Source: Neolewinella litorea (GTDB lineage: Bacteria > Bacteroidota > Bacteroidia > Chitinophagales > Saprospiraceae). Taken from it: 64,000 nt of DNA. The stretch spans positions 44,169-108,168 of the forward strand of contig NZ_SRSF01000011.1 in NCBI RefSeq assembly GCF_004803465.1, given 5' to 3'. The notes below the pieces were generated by a model that worked only from the letters and a program-made list of their open reading frames with translations, was not told where the DNA came from and made no database searches. Positions 18,152 to 26,888 of the stretch are shown here, piece by piece. Each line of letters starts with the position of its first letter. Position 1 is the stretch's first letter. Position numbers and translations under genes: made by a program.

Positions 18152-19912
18152 CTAGTCTACCTTTTGTATTTCCGACCGCTCCGAAATCCCGCTGGCGTTG
18201 AAGGCTTCGATCTGGAAGTAGTAGGTATCGGCGCGGTCCATGCCGGTGAAAAAGTAGCCATTGTCGCCGTACACCATGATGCTGCCGTACAGCTTCTCCG
18301 GGTCCTTGCCGAAGTAGATGTTGTAGCCGTCGGCCAGCGGGTTCTTTTGCCACTTGAGCCATGAGGCCAGTCGGTTGCCGGCCCGGTCCGGGGGGGAGCG
18401 CAGCACGACGAAGTGCTGCACGGGGTCGGGCACTTCACCGGCCCCCTTCCCGAATACCCGGAAACCGCTGATGGCAAACTTGCCCGTCGGCATGGCGCGG
18501 TTCTCCAGTTTGAGGTAGCGGTAGGTCACGGGTTCGGGTAGTTCGACGTAGTCGTGGGGTACGTCCGTCTGGTTCTCCCGCTTGTCGACCACCACTTCCC
18601 AATCTTCTCCGTTATCGGAGCCGTAGATTACGTACTGGTGTTTCTTGCCCAGGGTCTTGCCCAGGAATTCCGCGTCCTGATCGGCGTAGTTGACCTGAAT
18701 GGCGTGGATGGTAGACACCTCTCCAAGGTCGGTCTGCAGCCACTCCCCGGCCTCCCCCGTAGCGGCGCTCCAGTAGGTCTTGATGTCTTCGTCTACGGCG
18801 AAGTTGGCGTGCAGTCCGCCGAGGGTGGAGGAGACCTGTACGGGCTTGTTGTAGTTGAGCAGCATCCAGCCGGCAAATAGTCCTTTGGTAAAGTCCTTCC
18901 CCCGGGCCTGCGAGGGCAGGAGGGTCGGATAATCGCCGAAGGCCGTGTTGCAGTACATCACGTCGTCGGCGTCGAAGCCCGCGGGCCAGATGCCGATCCG
19001 CCGCTCGAAGTTGTTCTTCACCGAAATGAAGATGGTGGATACGTGCCAGTACTGACCGTGCGCGTCCTGAAAAGTGGCGCCGTGCCCGGCCCCGCGCGCG
19101 AAGCCGCCCGGCTTGTAGGAGAAGGGATTGTGCGCCTGGTAGCGAAAGCCGTCCAGGGGGTTGTCGCTCACCAGCACCCCGTCGGCGTAGCCGCTAAATT
19201 CGGTGCCCGGAGCGGCGTACTGGAAGTAGTACTTGCCGTTGTGCTTCGTTACCCAGGCGCCCTCCACGAAGGGGGCCAGGAAGACGTTGTCGTTGTACTC
19301 CCCGAAACGCTCCCAGCCGTGGTCGTTGGGGTGCAGCTTCATGATGGGCCGGGTGAGGCCGGTGGTCTGAAGGTTATGGGTGTGAATTTCGGTACCCAGC
19401 AGCGGGAACTCGTTGCTGGAGCCCCAGTAGAGGTACAGCTTGTCGTCCGCCTCCTCGTAGAAGAAGGCCGGGTCCCAGGCCCCTACGTTCAGGGTATCCA
19501 CGGCGATCTCCCAGTCATCCCGGGTGGGGTTGCCGCTTTTCCAGACGGGGAAGTCCAGTTCCCAGGTGGAGCCGTAGACGTAGAGCGAATCCCCCATCAC
19601 CCAGGCCGCCGGGGCGTTCAGGTCGTGGGTGTATTTATCGTCGAGTAGGAATCGGCGATGGACGAACGTCCAGTCGAGCATATCGGCACTGTACCAGTAG
19701 CCTTCCTGATTGGTGGAGAAGAGGTAGAGCGTATCCCGGAAATTGACGATCACGGGGTCTGCCGTGGCCCGGTGCCGCCCCTCAACCGAAAACCGCTCGA
19801 AGGGGGTGTAGCCGTAGTCGATATTGACGGGGTTGCAGTAGGTCCGCTGCTGGGCCTGGAGGCAGCAGGACCCAAACAGGCAGAGTAAGAGTAGCAGGAG
19901 TGGCATTCGCAT
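18152..19912 (-). CDS. GH43 glycosidase with F5/8 type C and Fn3 domains
   Basis: Predicted 586 residues with a signal peptide (MRMPLLLLLLCLFGSCCLQAQ). Residues 25-330 are a family-43 five-blade propeller: HRATADPVIVNF carries the catalytic Asp, GAWDPAFFYE the second acidic site, and APFVEGAWVTKHNGKYYFQYAA the general acid Glu. Residues about 350-470 form a discoidin (F5/8 type C, CBM32-like) module (FAVDEDIKTYWSA, GEWLQTDLG, ISGFRVFG). The last 100 resemble fibronectin type III (ADTYYFQIEAFNASG). GH43 enzymes release arabinose, xylose or galactose from plant or algal polysaccharides. Exported, probably periplasmic or surface; no SusC/D pair lies nearby. Confidence 0.88.
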   Translation of the reverse strand: MRMPLLLLLLCLFGSCCLQAQQRTYCNPVNIDYGYTPFERFSVEGRHRATADPVIVNFRDTLYLFSTNQEGYWYSADMLDWTFVHRRFLLDDKYTHDLNAPAAWVMGDSLYVYGSTWELDFPVWKSGNPTRDDWEIAVDTLNVGAWDPAFFYEEADDKLYLYWGSSNEFPLLGTEIHTHNLQTTGLTRPIMKLHPNDHGWERFGEYNDNVFLAPFVEGAWVTKHNGKYYFQYAAPGTEFSGYADGVLVSDNPLDGFRYQAHNPFSYKPGGFARGAGHGATFQDAHGQYWHVSTIFISVKNNFERRIGIWPAGFDADDVMYCNTAFGDYPTLLPSQARGKDFTKGLFAGWMLLNYNKPVQVSSTLGGLHANFAVDEDIKTYWSAATGEAGEWLQTDLGEVSTIHAIQVNYADQDAEFLGKTLGKKHQYVIYGSDNGEDWEVVVDKRENQTDVPHDYVELPEPVTYRYLKLENRAMPTGKFAISGFRVFGKGAGEVPDPVQHFVVLRSPPDRAGNRLASWLKWQKNPLADGYNIYFGKDPEKLYGSIMVYGDNGYFFTGMDRADTYYFQIEAFNASGISERSEIQKVD

Positions 19913-19970
19913 AGATCACTTTTGGGCGGGGCATGGCCCTCGTTTCACTAAGGTAGGCCGCCGGACCTCG

Positions 19971-20468
19971 TTACTGCCGCGGCGGTATCTCCCACCCTCC
20001 GGCCGAGTCGAACTCGGCGGCATCGGCGTTCGAGGTGGCATCGATGAGGAAACGGTACCCAACCGGGGTCGGCCTTACGACGGTGGAAAACTTTCCGTAG
20101 GAAACGAACAGGGGCTCCCCATCGGCGGCCACGGCGGCCAGCCGATAGTATCCGTTGTCCAGTCGTTCCTGACCTTCCGACTGGCGGTCCACCAAACGGA
20201 AGGTCAGTACGAGCCTTTGGTCCCTTTCCCGGACTCCGGCAAAAAACGATTCGAAATAGGCTTTGATCCGTTCTCGCCCCCGCAAGGATTTGGCGGGCTG
20301 ACCGTCGTAAAGATTCAGCAGGTAGGCACTGTCGAGATACAAGCGGGTGACGGCTGCGGCGTCCAGCCGGTCGTAGGCTGCGGAGAATTCCCGGTACAAA
20401 TCATCGGGCGTGGCCTGAGCGTAGCACTTTCCGCAAACGAGCCAGAGGAACAGAAAAGCCATTCGCAT
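19971..20468 (-). CDS. Exported NTF2-like (SnoaL/DUF4440-type) protein
   Basis: Predicted 165 residues with an N-terminal signal (MRMAFLFLWLVCGKCYAQ). The remainder matches the NTF2-like cone fold: LYREFSAAYDRLDAAAVTRLYLDSAYLL, RGRERIKAYFESFFAG and YRFLIDATSN. Such proteins are binding domains or small isomerase-like enzymes; no catalytic residues can be assigned. The gene lies between the GH43 gene and the response regulator on the same strand, with gaps of about 60 and 40 bases. Confidence 0.7.
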   Translation of the reverse strand: MRMAFLFLWLVCGKCYAQATPDDLYREFSAAYDRLDAAAVTRLYLDSAYLLNLYDGQPAKSLRGRERIKAYFESFFAGVRERDQRLVLTFRLVDRQSEGQERLDNGYYRLAAVAADGEPLFVSYGKFSTVVRPTPVGYRFLIDATSNADAAEFDSAGGWEIPPRQ

Positions 20469-20510
20469 GATCGGGGGATTTTCAGCAGGGCTCGGATCGC
20501 GGGGTGTGGT

Positions 20511-20936
20511 CTAGGAAAAGCGATCCGGAAAGTATTCTCCGAGCATGCTTTCCAGCAGGGGTACGGTGAGGGGCTTGTTGTAGAAACCCTTCACCCCCGG
20601 CATCCGGTTGGCGCGCTTGCGGTCCTTATTGTATTCGGAATAAGTCAGGATGAGTACGACGGGGCGTTGTTCCTCGGGTATGTCTAGGGCATTGTACCGG
20701 TCCATGAACTCCCAACCGTTCATGGCGGGCAGGTTGATGTCCAGAAAAATGAGGTCCGGGAGTCGCTCCGGTTCGTCCTTCCACTCCTTTACCAGTTCGT
20801 AGGCTTCCAGGCCGGTGCGGGCTACGGTGATCTCCTCGGCGCATCCCAGCTTGCTGATGATTCTTTTTTGCAGGAACACGTTGGCCGGGTTGTCCTCCAC
20901 CAGTAAAACCGACAGCAACTTGCGCTCCGAGGTCAT
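20511..20936 (-). CDS. Single-domain response regulator (of H-NOX operon)
   Basis: Predicted 141 residues, a stand-alone receiver domain. Acidic pocket VLLVEDNPAN, phosphoacceptor Asp66 in DLIFLDINLPAMNGWEF, the conserved Thr in LILTYSE and Lys121 in YNKPL are all in place. There is no output domain, so it must act by protein contact or as a phosphate shuttle. Its ATG overlaps the kinase stop by 4 bases (ATGA), tying it to the kinase. This small REC type is common in Bacteroidota next to hybrid-less kinases. Confidence 0.9.
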   Translation of the reverse strand: MTSERKLLSVLLVEDNPANVFLQKRIISKLGCAEEITVARTGLEAYELVKEWKDEPERLPDLIFLDINLPAMNGWEFMDRYNALDIPEEQRPVVLILTYSEYNKDRKRANRMPGVKGFYNKPLTVPLLESMLGEYFPDRFS

Positions 20937-21736
20937 GTGGCCAGGCTTTTGTTGATCGTAAAGTAAAAGGTGCTACCTACTCCTACTTCTGAATCTAACC
21001 AGATCTTACCCCCATGGAGTTCGACGATCTTCTTGCAATTCGCCAGCCCGATGCCGGTGCCCGGATATTCGTCGTTGCTGTGCAGCCGTTGGAAGATGAC
21101 GAAAATCTTTTCCCTGAACCGCTCTTCTATCCCGATGCCGTTGTCTTCCACGAAGAATTCGTACTCATTTTCCCGTTCCTTCACCCCGAGGTGAATTTTG
21201 GGAGCCACTCCTTTGCGGCGGAATTTGATCGCATTGTGGATCAGGTTCTGAAACAGCTGCGTCCATTCAATTTCGAAGACGTTCACGTGGGGCATGGGTG
21301 AGTAGCTGATCTCGGCTTCCGTCTCCCTGATGGATTTCTGGAGGCCGTTGATGATTTGCTGCATCACCTTGTTGGTGTTCACCATCCTCTTGGTGCGGTT
21401 CTTGCCCACCTTGGAATACTGCAACAGGCTTTTGATCAGCAGCGACATGCGGTCGGCTCCGTCGCGGATGTAATCGAGGGCCATGCGCGCCTCCCCCTCG
21501 AACTTATCGCTGTAGTCTTCCTCGAGGATCTCCACGAAACTGATGATGGTACGCAGCGGCTCCTGCAGGTCGTGGGAGGTCAGGTAGGCAAAGAGTTCCA
21601 GCTCGAGGTTCTCCTCTTTTTTCAGGTGCAGCTCACGGGTGCGGTCTTCGATCATGTCTTCGAGGATCCGGACCTTGCGTTCCGCTACTTCCAGTTTCTT
21701 CCGGTACCGCTCGATCTTGTCCGCTTCACTTTCCAT
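20933..21736 (-). CDS. Cytosolic histidine kinase without sensor domain (H-NOX partner)
   Basis: Predicted 267 residues from MESEADKIE; an ATG 12 bases upstream is an alternative start. Residues 1-45 form a coiled coil (IERYRKKLEVAERKVRILEDMIEDRTREL). HisKA follows with the phospho-acceptor in FAYLTSHDLQEPLR, then HATPase_c: N box FQNLIHNAIKFR, G1 DNGIGIE, F box FVIFQRLH, G2 GTGIGLA. There is no transmembrane segment or sensory domain, so the input must come from another protein. The start overlaps the end of the H-NOX gene and its stop overlaps the response regulator. By analogy with known H-NOX/kinase pairs, heme NO binding would control autophosphorylation. Confidence 0.9.
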   Translation of the reverse strand: MESEADKIERYRKKLEVAERKVRILEDMIEDRTRELHLKKEENLELELFAYLTSHDLQEPLRTIISFVEILEEDYSDKFEGEARMALDYIRDGADRMSLLIKSLLQYSKVGKNRTKRMVNTNKVMQQIINGLQKSIRETEAEISYSPMPHVNVFEIEWTQLFQNLIHNAIKFRRKGVAPKIHLGVKERENEYEFFVEDNGIGIEERFREKIFVIFQRLHSNDEYPGTGIGLANCKKIVELHGGKIWLDSEVGVGSTFYFTINKSLAT

Positions 21737-22283
21737 TCCCCGGAACAAAGTTTAGGTGAAAATCGCAGAACTCGACGCCATCCCGGGTATAGATGCGGTG
21801 CGTTTGATCGATGGTGTAATCAAAATATTCGGCCACGCCACCGATCAGTCCCTCCATCATATGGTACAGCTTGCGCTTGGAGTAATAGGTAATGATCAAT
21901 TCCTGCTCCGAAGGTTCTTCGTATACGAAGGTGGGAAGGTAGGTATCGGTGTACAGTTTTTTCACCTCTACGTGGACGACTTTTTCGATGGTTTTCAGGA
22001 AGTCTTTCGGATGTTGATAGGGAGTTACGAATACCGGATACCGTTCCACTAACTTGAAAAAGGCAAAATGTCCCAGTTGTCGCATAAAATCCTGTTGGGT
22101 GCACCCGAGTTCGCGGATGGACTCCCCGATGATAGCGAGGAAGTCGCCGTCGGGATAAGTTCCGGGTGCCACGAAGGGTTCGCGGGTAGAAATATCGCTC
22201 GCTGTGAAGATCCTTTCGGTCCTTTCTTCTCCCACCCGATCTTCCAGGAAATCCTCCAAAATATTGAACATCACTCCTTTCAT
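21726..22283 (-). CDS. H-NOX heme nitric-oxide sensor
   Basis: Predicted 185-residue heme-NO/O2-binding domain protein. The fold is recognised by MKGVMFNILEDFLEDRVGEE at the start, GTYPDGDFLAIIGE, GHFAFFKLVERYPVF, and the segment KVVHVEVKKLY whose His104 is the expected proximal heme ligand. The porphyrin-binding YxSxR signature is Y133-Y-S135-K-R137. Length matches stand-alone bacterial H-NOX proteins. They bind NO with high affinity and regulate a neighbouring kinase or cyclic-di-GMP enzyme. Here the kinase overlaps directly downstream and a receiver follows, so a full sensor-kinase-receiver operon is present. I cannot tell oxygen affinity from the sequence. Confidence 0.9.
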   Translation of the reverse strand: MKGVMFNILEDFLEDRVGEERTERIFTASDISTREPFVAPGTYPDGDFLAIIGESIRELGCTQQDFMRQLGHFAFFKLVERYPVFVTPYQHPKDFLKTIEKVVHVEVKKLYTDTYLPTFVYEEPSEQELIITYYSKRKLYHMMEGLIGGVAEYFDYTIDQTHRIYTRDGVEFCDFHLNFVPGNGK

Positions 22284-22429
22284 CCCGACACACTTTGACA
22301 GTTATTCCTTAATCAACTCCGTGCGGCCGGGATCAATTGACCCACGGTCCGCAGTGCGAAGGTAACCTGTTTAGGGCCACCACGCCTGATCGGGGTCCGT
22401 AAGGGACGGTCTCCGGGGGCGGTGGTCGG

Positions 22430-24952
22430 TCACTTGCGCAGAATGAATCGCTTGCCCGCATCAATGGACGAATTGCGGTACAGGCGGTAGGCAATGTACA
22501 CGCTGATGGCGATGAGCACCAGCAAAACCACCAACTTCATCATTATCGGGAAGGTATTCAGTCGGGGGCCGCCGATCTCGGTGATCAGACCGGTGACCAC
22601 CTCGTAGATCTGGAAGATGGAGATCACCATCAGCAACACGTTCACCCAAAACTGGTAACGGTGATCCAGGTTGGCGTTGCTCTCATCGATGAGGTTGTCG
22701 ATCTGTTCCAGGTTGGCCAGCGTCCGCGTGCGCTTTTCGAGGATGCCGCGGTGCATCAACCCATATTCGAAGAGGTCCTGCTCCGTCGGGTACTGGAACA
22801 CGTTCGGCAGGAAGTCGATGTTCAGCAGTTGGCGGATCTGCTTTCGGCTGGCTTCCAGCTTGCGGATGTCGACCACGCTCTCGTCGCCCATCACCTCCTC
22901 CAGCACCGCCTGACTCCTCGCGAAGGCGTCATTCACCACGTATTCGTTGTGGGCCAGCACGGCACTCGGGATCTGCAGGTAGGGGTTGATGCCGATCGTA
23001 TTGACGGAAGCCGCGAACACGCTATCGCCGTAACCGAAAGAGGACAGCACCCCGCGGTTGATGGTCAGGAAGGAGCTTTCGGTAGCGCTGCGTGGAATCA
23101 GGGTATCGCTGACTTCCTCGAAGCCCATACGGTCGAAGTCCAGGATCCCCAGGGTGATGCCGCAGAAGGCCTCGAAGACGTATTCCGCGTGCTTGTTCCG
23201 TGCGTACTGCCGCTGCACGTCGAGAGAGCTCACCTTCTTGCCTTCTTCGTTGCTGCGCAGGTTCTCGAAGAGCTGGGCCAGCACTTCCCGGATCCGTTCA
23301 CCTTCTTCTGCCGACCCCGCCGCGGTAAAGCGGCAATAATCCGTATCGATCCCTACGATCCCGGTCCGGATGGCGTCGATCGACAGCCTTTCCGGCTGCT
23401 CGGTTTCACCGCTGTGGTCCTGCCGCTTTGCGTAGCGTATGCCGGACAGCTCCTCAAATAACTCCATCACGTTCAACTCCTTTTCCTCCCGATCCGGGAT
23501 GACGAACTTGATATTCCGGAGCTCGCGAATCTTCTCCCCTTCCGACTTGCTCTCCTGGGAGCCGCTGAAGAATTTCATCAGTTTGATCAGGTCGATCTCG
23601 TCGATCCCGGTGCCCTCAATGGCGGAAAATACCAGGTGCCAGACCCGGATCTCGCTGCTGAAGAAGTAGCTGTAGTTGAGGAAGACCTTCAGCCGAATCT
23701 CCTTGACCACCTCGTGGACCACCTCTCCACCACGGCGACACCGCGCCACCGTTCTGACCGTAGCGTGCTGCTGTTGCTCCCCTTCGGCCAACACATAAAA
23801 CATCTCCTGCCTTCCCTCGGAAACGAAGGTGACCGTCTGGGGGAACCTGACCATTACCTCCCGGAACTTTGGAAAATTGAAGCAGCGGGTGTAGAACGGT
23901 GGGGCGGACTGGTAGGCGTACGACAGCAGGTCGGTCTCGAAGGAGTGGGTCACTACGCAGAATCGGTCGTTCTGCTGGTGGGCCGACAGCGGATCGGCGT
24001 TGTCGGCTCGACCCAGCAGGGGAAGAAAGGCCCCCGAACCTCCCCGTCGCAGCCCCGCCCGGTAGTACGACTCGTCGACGAGGAGCTCCAGACAAACGGA
24101 TGCCCGTCCGAACACCAGTTGGGGGGCCTCCTGCCGGGGCAACTGCTGCAGGTAGGTGACTCCGGAAGCGGCGTACGCGTTGCGCAGCAGGCTTTCGTAC
24201 ATCCCCTCAATCTCCATGGTTTCGAAACCGGGTGCTGTTCCCGGCGTCCAGGTTGTTGCTTTATCGAGTTCGGTTTGAAGATCCCCCCGCAGGGCCTCCA
24301 GGCTATGGTAAAATTCCACCAGGAAGCACAGCAGGGTATTGATACTTAGCAAGAAGACGTCGCCGGTCAGTCGAGGGAAGGTGCACAGGTAAAGATTGGT
24401 GACCGGCCCCTTTTCGCTGTCCAGCGGGGGCTGTACGTAGTCGATGTCGACCCGTTTGGCACCCAGCTGGTAAAAGGCGGTGAGCCGGTCGGCAGGGGCC
24501 ATGGAGTCGTTCCCGACCGGGGTCAGGAAGGGATTGTTCGTCTCGAAAAAGACCGCCTTCACGGGTCTTCCCTGCGATTGGAAGTGCTCGACCAGGGCCG
24601 GGATCCCCCGCTCATGGTCGGTTTCGATGAGGGTGCGGGCGATGCCGGTGCCACGTACCGCCTTGTCCACGAAAAGGTAGGTAAGCATGCAGCAGGCACT
24701 GCGCGGGTAATACTCGAAGATCGCGCCGCCCCGCACGCTGCCGTCGATGGTGTAGGCGATAAGGTGGGTGTGGGGATTATCCGAACCCTCCCGGATGCGT
24801 CGCAGGATGAAGCGGGGCTCTTCCCGCTCGTTCTCGTCGGGAAAGTTGTCAGGGTGGGCGTACAGCGCAAAGAACGGATCGACCAGCGCGGCGTGGGCCT
24901 CCAGGTCGGCGGGGTTGAGTATCCAGTGCAGGGCGTGACCAGACGGTGCCAT
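22430..24952 (-). CDS. GNAT domain fused to long unknown region and two-helix membrane tail
   Basis: Predicted 840 residues; overall architecture not recognised. Residues 1-190 resemble a GNAT acetyltransferase (GGAIFEYYPRSACCMLTYLFVDKAVRGTGIARTLIE, with the CoA loop RGTGIA at 100-105; VFFETNNP; FYQLGAKRV). Residues 190-760 show no known family; they mix helices with acidic stretches and end in an amphipathic segment (RTRTLANLEQIDNLIDESNANLDHRY) reminiscent of a signalling or CorA-like stalk. Two membrane helices lie at about 766-790 and 800-826, with a short basic tail. Orientation would leave the GNAT domain in the cytosol. Substrate unknown. The gene is monocistronic by position. Confidence 0.6.
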   Translation of the reverse strand: MAPSGHALHWILNPADLEAHAALVDPFFALYAHPDNFPDENEREEPRFILRRIREGSDNPHTHLIAYTIDGSVRGGAIFEYYPRSACCMLTYLFVDKAVRGTGIARTLIETDHERGIPALVEHFQSQGRPVKAVFFETNNPFLTPVGNDSMAPADRLTAFYQLGAKRVDIDYVQPPLDSEKGPVTNLYLCTFPRLTGDVFLLSINTLLCFLVEFYHSLEALRGDLQTELDKATTWTPGTAPGFETMEIEGMYESLLRNAYAASGVTYLQQLPRQEAPQLVFGRASVCLELLVDESYYRAGLRRGGSGAFLPLLGRADNADPLSAHQQNDRFCVVTHSFETDLLSYAYQSAPPFYTRCFNFPKFREVMVRFPQTVTFVSEGRQEMFYVLAEGEQQQHATVRTVARCRRGGEVVHEVVKEIRLKVFLNYSYFFSSEIRVWHLVFSAIEGTGIDEIDLIKLMKFFSGSQESKSEGEKIRELRNIKFVIPDREEKELNVMELFEELSGIRYAKRQDHSGETEQPERLSIDAIRTGIVGIDTDYCRFTAAGSAEEGERIREVLAQLFENLRSNEEGKKVSSLDVQRQYARNKHAEYVFEAFCGITLGILDFDRMGFEEVSDTLIPRSATESSFLTINRGVLSSFGYGDSVFAASVNTIGINPYLQIPSAVLAHNEYVVNDAFARSQAVLEEVMGDESVVDIRKLEASRKQIRQLLNIDFLPNVFQYPTEQDLFEYGLMHRGILEKRTRTLANLEQIDNLIDESNANLDHRYQFWVNVLLMVISIFQIYEVVTGLITEIGGPRLNTFPIMMKLVVLLVLIAISVYIAYRLYRNSSIDAGKRFILRK

Positions 24953-25113
24953 AGGTGATCCCGTTTTACAACCCGCTGGTGAGATCCCGGGCTGCCAGCG
25001 TTAAGCTAGGTCTTTTCCCGACATTGGCGGGTGGTAAAGTTTGGGCCGGGGAGCCTGTCCTACCTGGCGCTTTTCGGACTTTTCCGGCACCCGCGTCCAC
25101 GCCCGAAAACCGA

Positions 25114-25427
25114 CTACTGCAGGGCGTACAATTCGATGGGTAGGCCATCCGGGTCGTTGAAAAAGGTGAAGCGGCGGTCCGTAAACTCATCCACGCGCAC
25201 CGGTTCCGTTTCCACCTGCCGTTGGTTCAGGTAGTCCACCCACTGGTCCAGGTCTTGCACTCCGAACGCAAGGTGCCGCAACCCCCGGGCCTCGGGGCGC
25301 TTTCCTCGCGGTAGACTTCCCGTACGATCTCGAGGCCCAGCACCTCAGTATAAAAACGCTTCGAGCGCCCGTAGTCGGAGCAGATGATGGCGATGTGGTG
25401 GAGGCGGTCGGGTTGCATGGTATTCAT
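25114..25427 (-). pseudogene. VOC (glyoxalase-like) gene with internal deletion and frameshift
   Basis: The first part reads MNTMQPDRLHHIAIICSDYG ... FYTEVLGLEIVREVYRE, the N-terminal half of a VOC/glyoxalase-like protein of the YaeR type. From about base 25305 the family sequence resumes in another frame: KRPEARGLRHLAF ... VRVDEFTDRRFTFFNDPDGLPIELYALQ then stop. Compared with usual family members (about 125-130 residues), some 30 residues between VYRE and RPEA (the strand with the central metal ligand) are absent. Loss of roughly 90 bases plus a frame change explains both observations. The gene is therefore broken, unless the assembly is wrong here. It lies directly downstream of the GNAT gene at 25439. 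Confidence 0.75.
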
Positions 25428-25438
25428 CGGGGTCAGTA

Positions 25439-25948
25439 TTATGCATTGCCGCGCCACCGCCCCGGGTAAAGCTCCCGGTACATGATGTAAGTATCCACCA
25501 GCCCCCGCTTCGCGTGGCGGAAGCCCTGCGGCGTGGTGCCGATGATGCGGAAGCCGAACCGCTGCCACAGCTTCACCGCCGCCACGTTGGTGCTCACTAC
25601 GATGTTGAACTGGATGGCGCGGTAGCCGCTGCGGTGGGCGAATTCAATGGAGTGCTCGCACATCAGCTTGCCCACGCCCCGGCCCCGGGCCCGCTCACCG
25701 ACCATGTAGCTGCAGTCCGCCACGTGGTCGCCCAGGCCAGGCTGGTTCGCCTTGAGGATGTAGGTGCCCAGGATTTCCCCCTCCGCTTCGACCACGAAGG
25801 TGTGCATATAGTCGGCGAACCAGTACCGCTGCAGGTCGGCCCTGGGGGTATCGGGGGGATAGACGTAGGTATCGCCGGTCCGGATGACGGCTTGAAAAAT
25901 ATCCCAAACGGCGTCGTAATCCGACGGGGTGGCTTCGCGAAGGTGCAT
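25439..25948 (-). CDS. GNAT N-acetyltransferase
   Basis: Predicted 169 residues from MHLREATPSDYDAVWDIF; in-frame residues upstream do not look like protein. Acetyl-CoA motif MVGERARGRGVGKLMCEHSIEFA, then the strand QFNIVVSTNVAAVKLWQRFGFRIIGTTPQGFRH and a C-terminal strand DTYIMYREL. The pattern fits the phosphinothricin/L-amino-acid acetyltransferase-like subgroup, in which the second half binds the amine; TGDTYVYPPDTPR is typical of that subgroup. Substrate not known. Only 11 bases separate it from the VOC pseudogene. Confidence 0.82.
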   Translation of the reverse strand: MHLREATPSDYDAVWDIFQAVIRTGDTYVYPPDTPRADLQRYWFADYMHTFVVEAEGEILGTYILKANQPGLGDHVADCSYMVGERARGRGVGKLMCEHSIEFAHRSGYRAIQFNIVVSTNVAAVKLWQRFGFRIIGTTPQGFRHAKRGLVDTYIMYRELYPGRWRGNA

Positions 25949-25981
25949 GTGAGGAGGGGGGTTAAGGGGGCAATCCGCCGC

Positions 25982-26077
25982 TAAAATATCCGCCGGAAGG
26001 CTTCTCCGTCGAACTCCACCACGCTCCCATCGTCTAGGGCGAACCACAGTCGCTCCGGCGACAGTGTTCCTTTGAGA
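25982..26077 (-). other. Short protein-like fragment, possible gene remnant
   Basis: Between the SDR stop and the GNAT start, one minus-strand frame reads HLKGTLSPERLWFALDDG followed by SVVEFDGEAFRRIF and a stop. It looks like the C-terminal end of a real protein rather than random sequence, but no start codon or upstream body is present. Probably a relic, possibly a very small gene. Confidence 0.3.
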
Positions 26078-26092
26078 TGTTGTGCTCCTCCC

Positions 26093-26812
26093 CTACGGAT
26101 TGGTAGACCACAGCGAGGCCCCCTGCAGCATCGCCCGGCGGGGCAGCTTCAGGCCGGCCACGATGAGCTCCGCGAAGTCTTCGGGCTGCAGCACGCGGTC
26201 AGCGGAATCACGGTCGGCAATGCCTAGCTCCACGGACATATCCGAGGCAATGGTGCTCGGCGTCAGGGTAGTCACCCGGATGTTGTGCTTGCGCACCTCC
26301 TTCATGAGGGATTCCGAGAAGCCGATCACGCCGAACTTCGAGGCCGAGTAGGCTGAGGTCTTCGCGTTGCCGTTCAACCCCGCGGTCGAGGCCACGTTGA
26401 AGATGTCGCCCTGGTTCTTTTCCACTAGCTGGGGCAGCACTTCCCGGGTTACGTAGTACATCCCCAAGAGGTTGGTCTGTACGATCCGCGCCCACTGCTC
26501 CGCCTCCATTTCCAGCACGGTGCCGAAGGCCGCGATACCGGCGTTGTTCACCAGGATGTCCACCTCGCCGAAGCGGTTCATGATCTTCCCGATGCCCATT
26601 TTCACGCTCTCGTAATCGCTTACGTCGAAGGCCGCGTAGGTCGCTTCCACCCCGTGCGATTTCAGCTCATCCACCGTGTCCTTCAGTTGCTGCTCGTTGC
26701 GGCCGGTGATGGCCACGTGGATTCCTTCCCGTGCAAAGGCCAGGGCCGTAGCCTTTCCGAGTCCGCGGCTGCCGCCGGTGATGATCGCTTTCTTTCCCTT
26801 CAGTCCTTCCAT
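26093..26812 (-). CDS. SDR oxidoreductase, FabG-like
   Basis: Predicted 239 residues. Cofactor loop TGGSRGLG, NADP-favouring TGRNEQQL after the second strand, DILVNNAGIAAFG, catalytic Ser in VASTAGLNG and YSASK (YxxxK) are present. The C-terminal part (TPSTIASDMSVELG, RVLQPEDFAELIVAGLKLP) is typical of the 3-ketoacyl-ACP reductase-like or sepiapterin-like SDRs that lack the terminal VDGG. Reaction: NAD(P)H-dependent carbonyl reduction; substrate unknown. It stands upstream of the GNAT/VOC pair on the same strand, separated by about 145 bases. Confidence 0.85.
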   Translation of the reverse strand: MEGLKGKKAIITGGSRGLGKATALAFAREGIHVAITGRNEQQLKDTVDELKSHGVEATYAAFDVSDYESVKMGIGKIMNRFGEVDILVNNAGIAAFGTVLEMEAEQWARIVQTNLLGMYYVTREVLPQLVEKNQGDIFNVASTAGLNGNAKTSAYSASKFGVIGFSESLMKEVRKHNIRVTTLTPSTIASDMSVELGIADRDSADRVLQPEDFAELIVAGLKLPRRAMLQGASLWSTNP

Positions 26813-26888
26813 GCTCGTCTACTTTTTGTGAGAGGCTAAAGTAGGCAGGGCCCAACTTCCAGGGCGGCGGCGCGCGGGTGCCGGCCGA

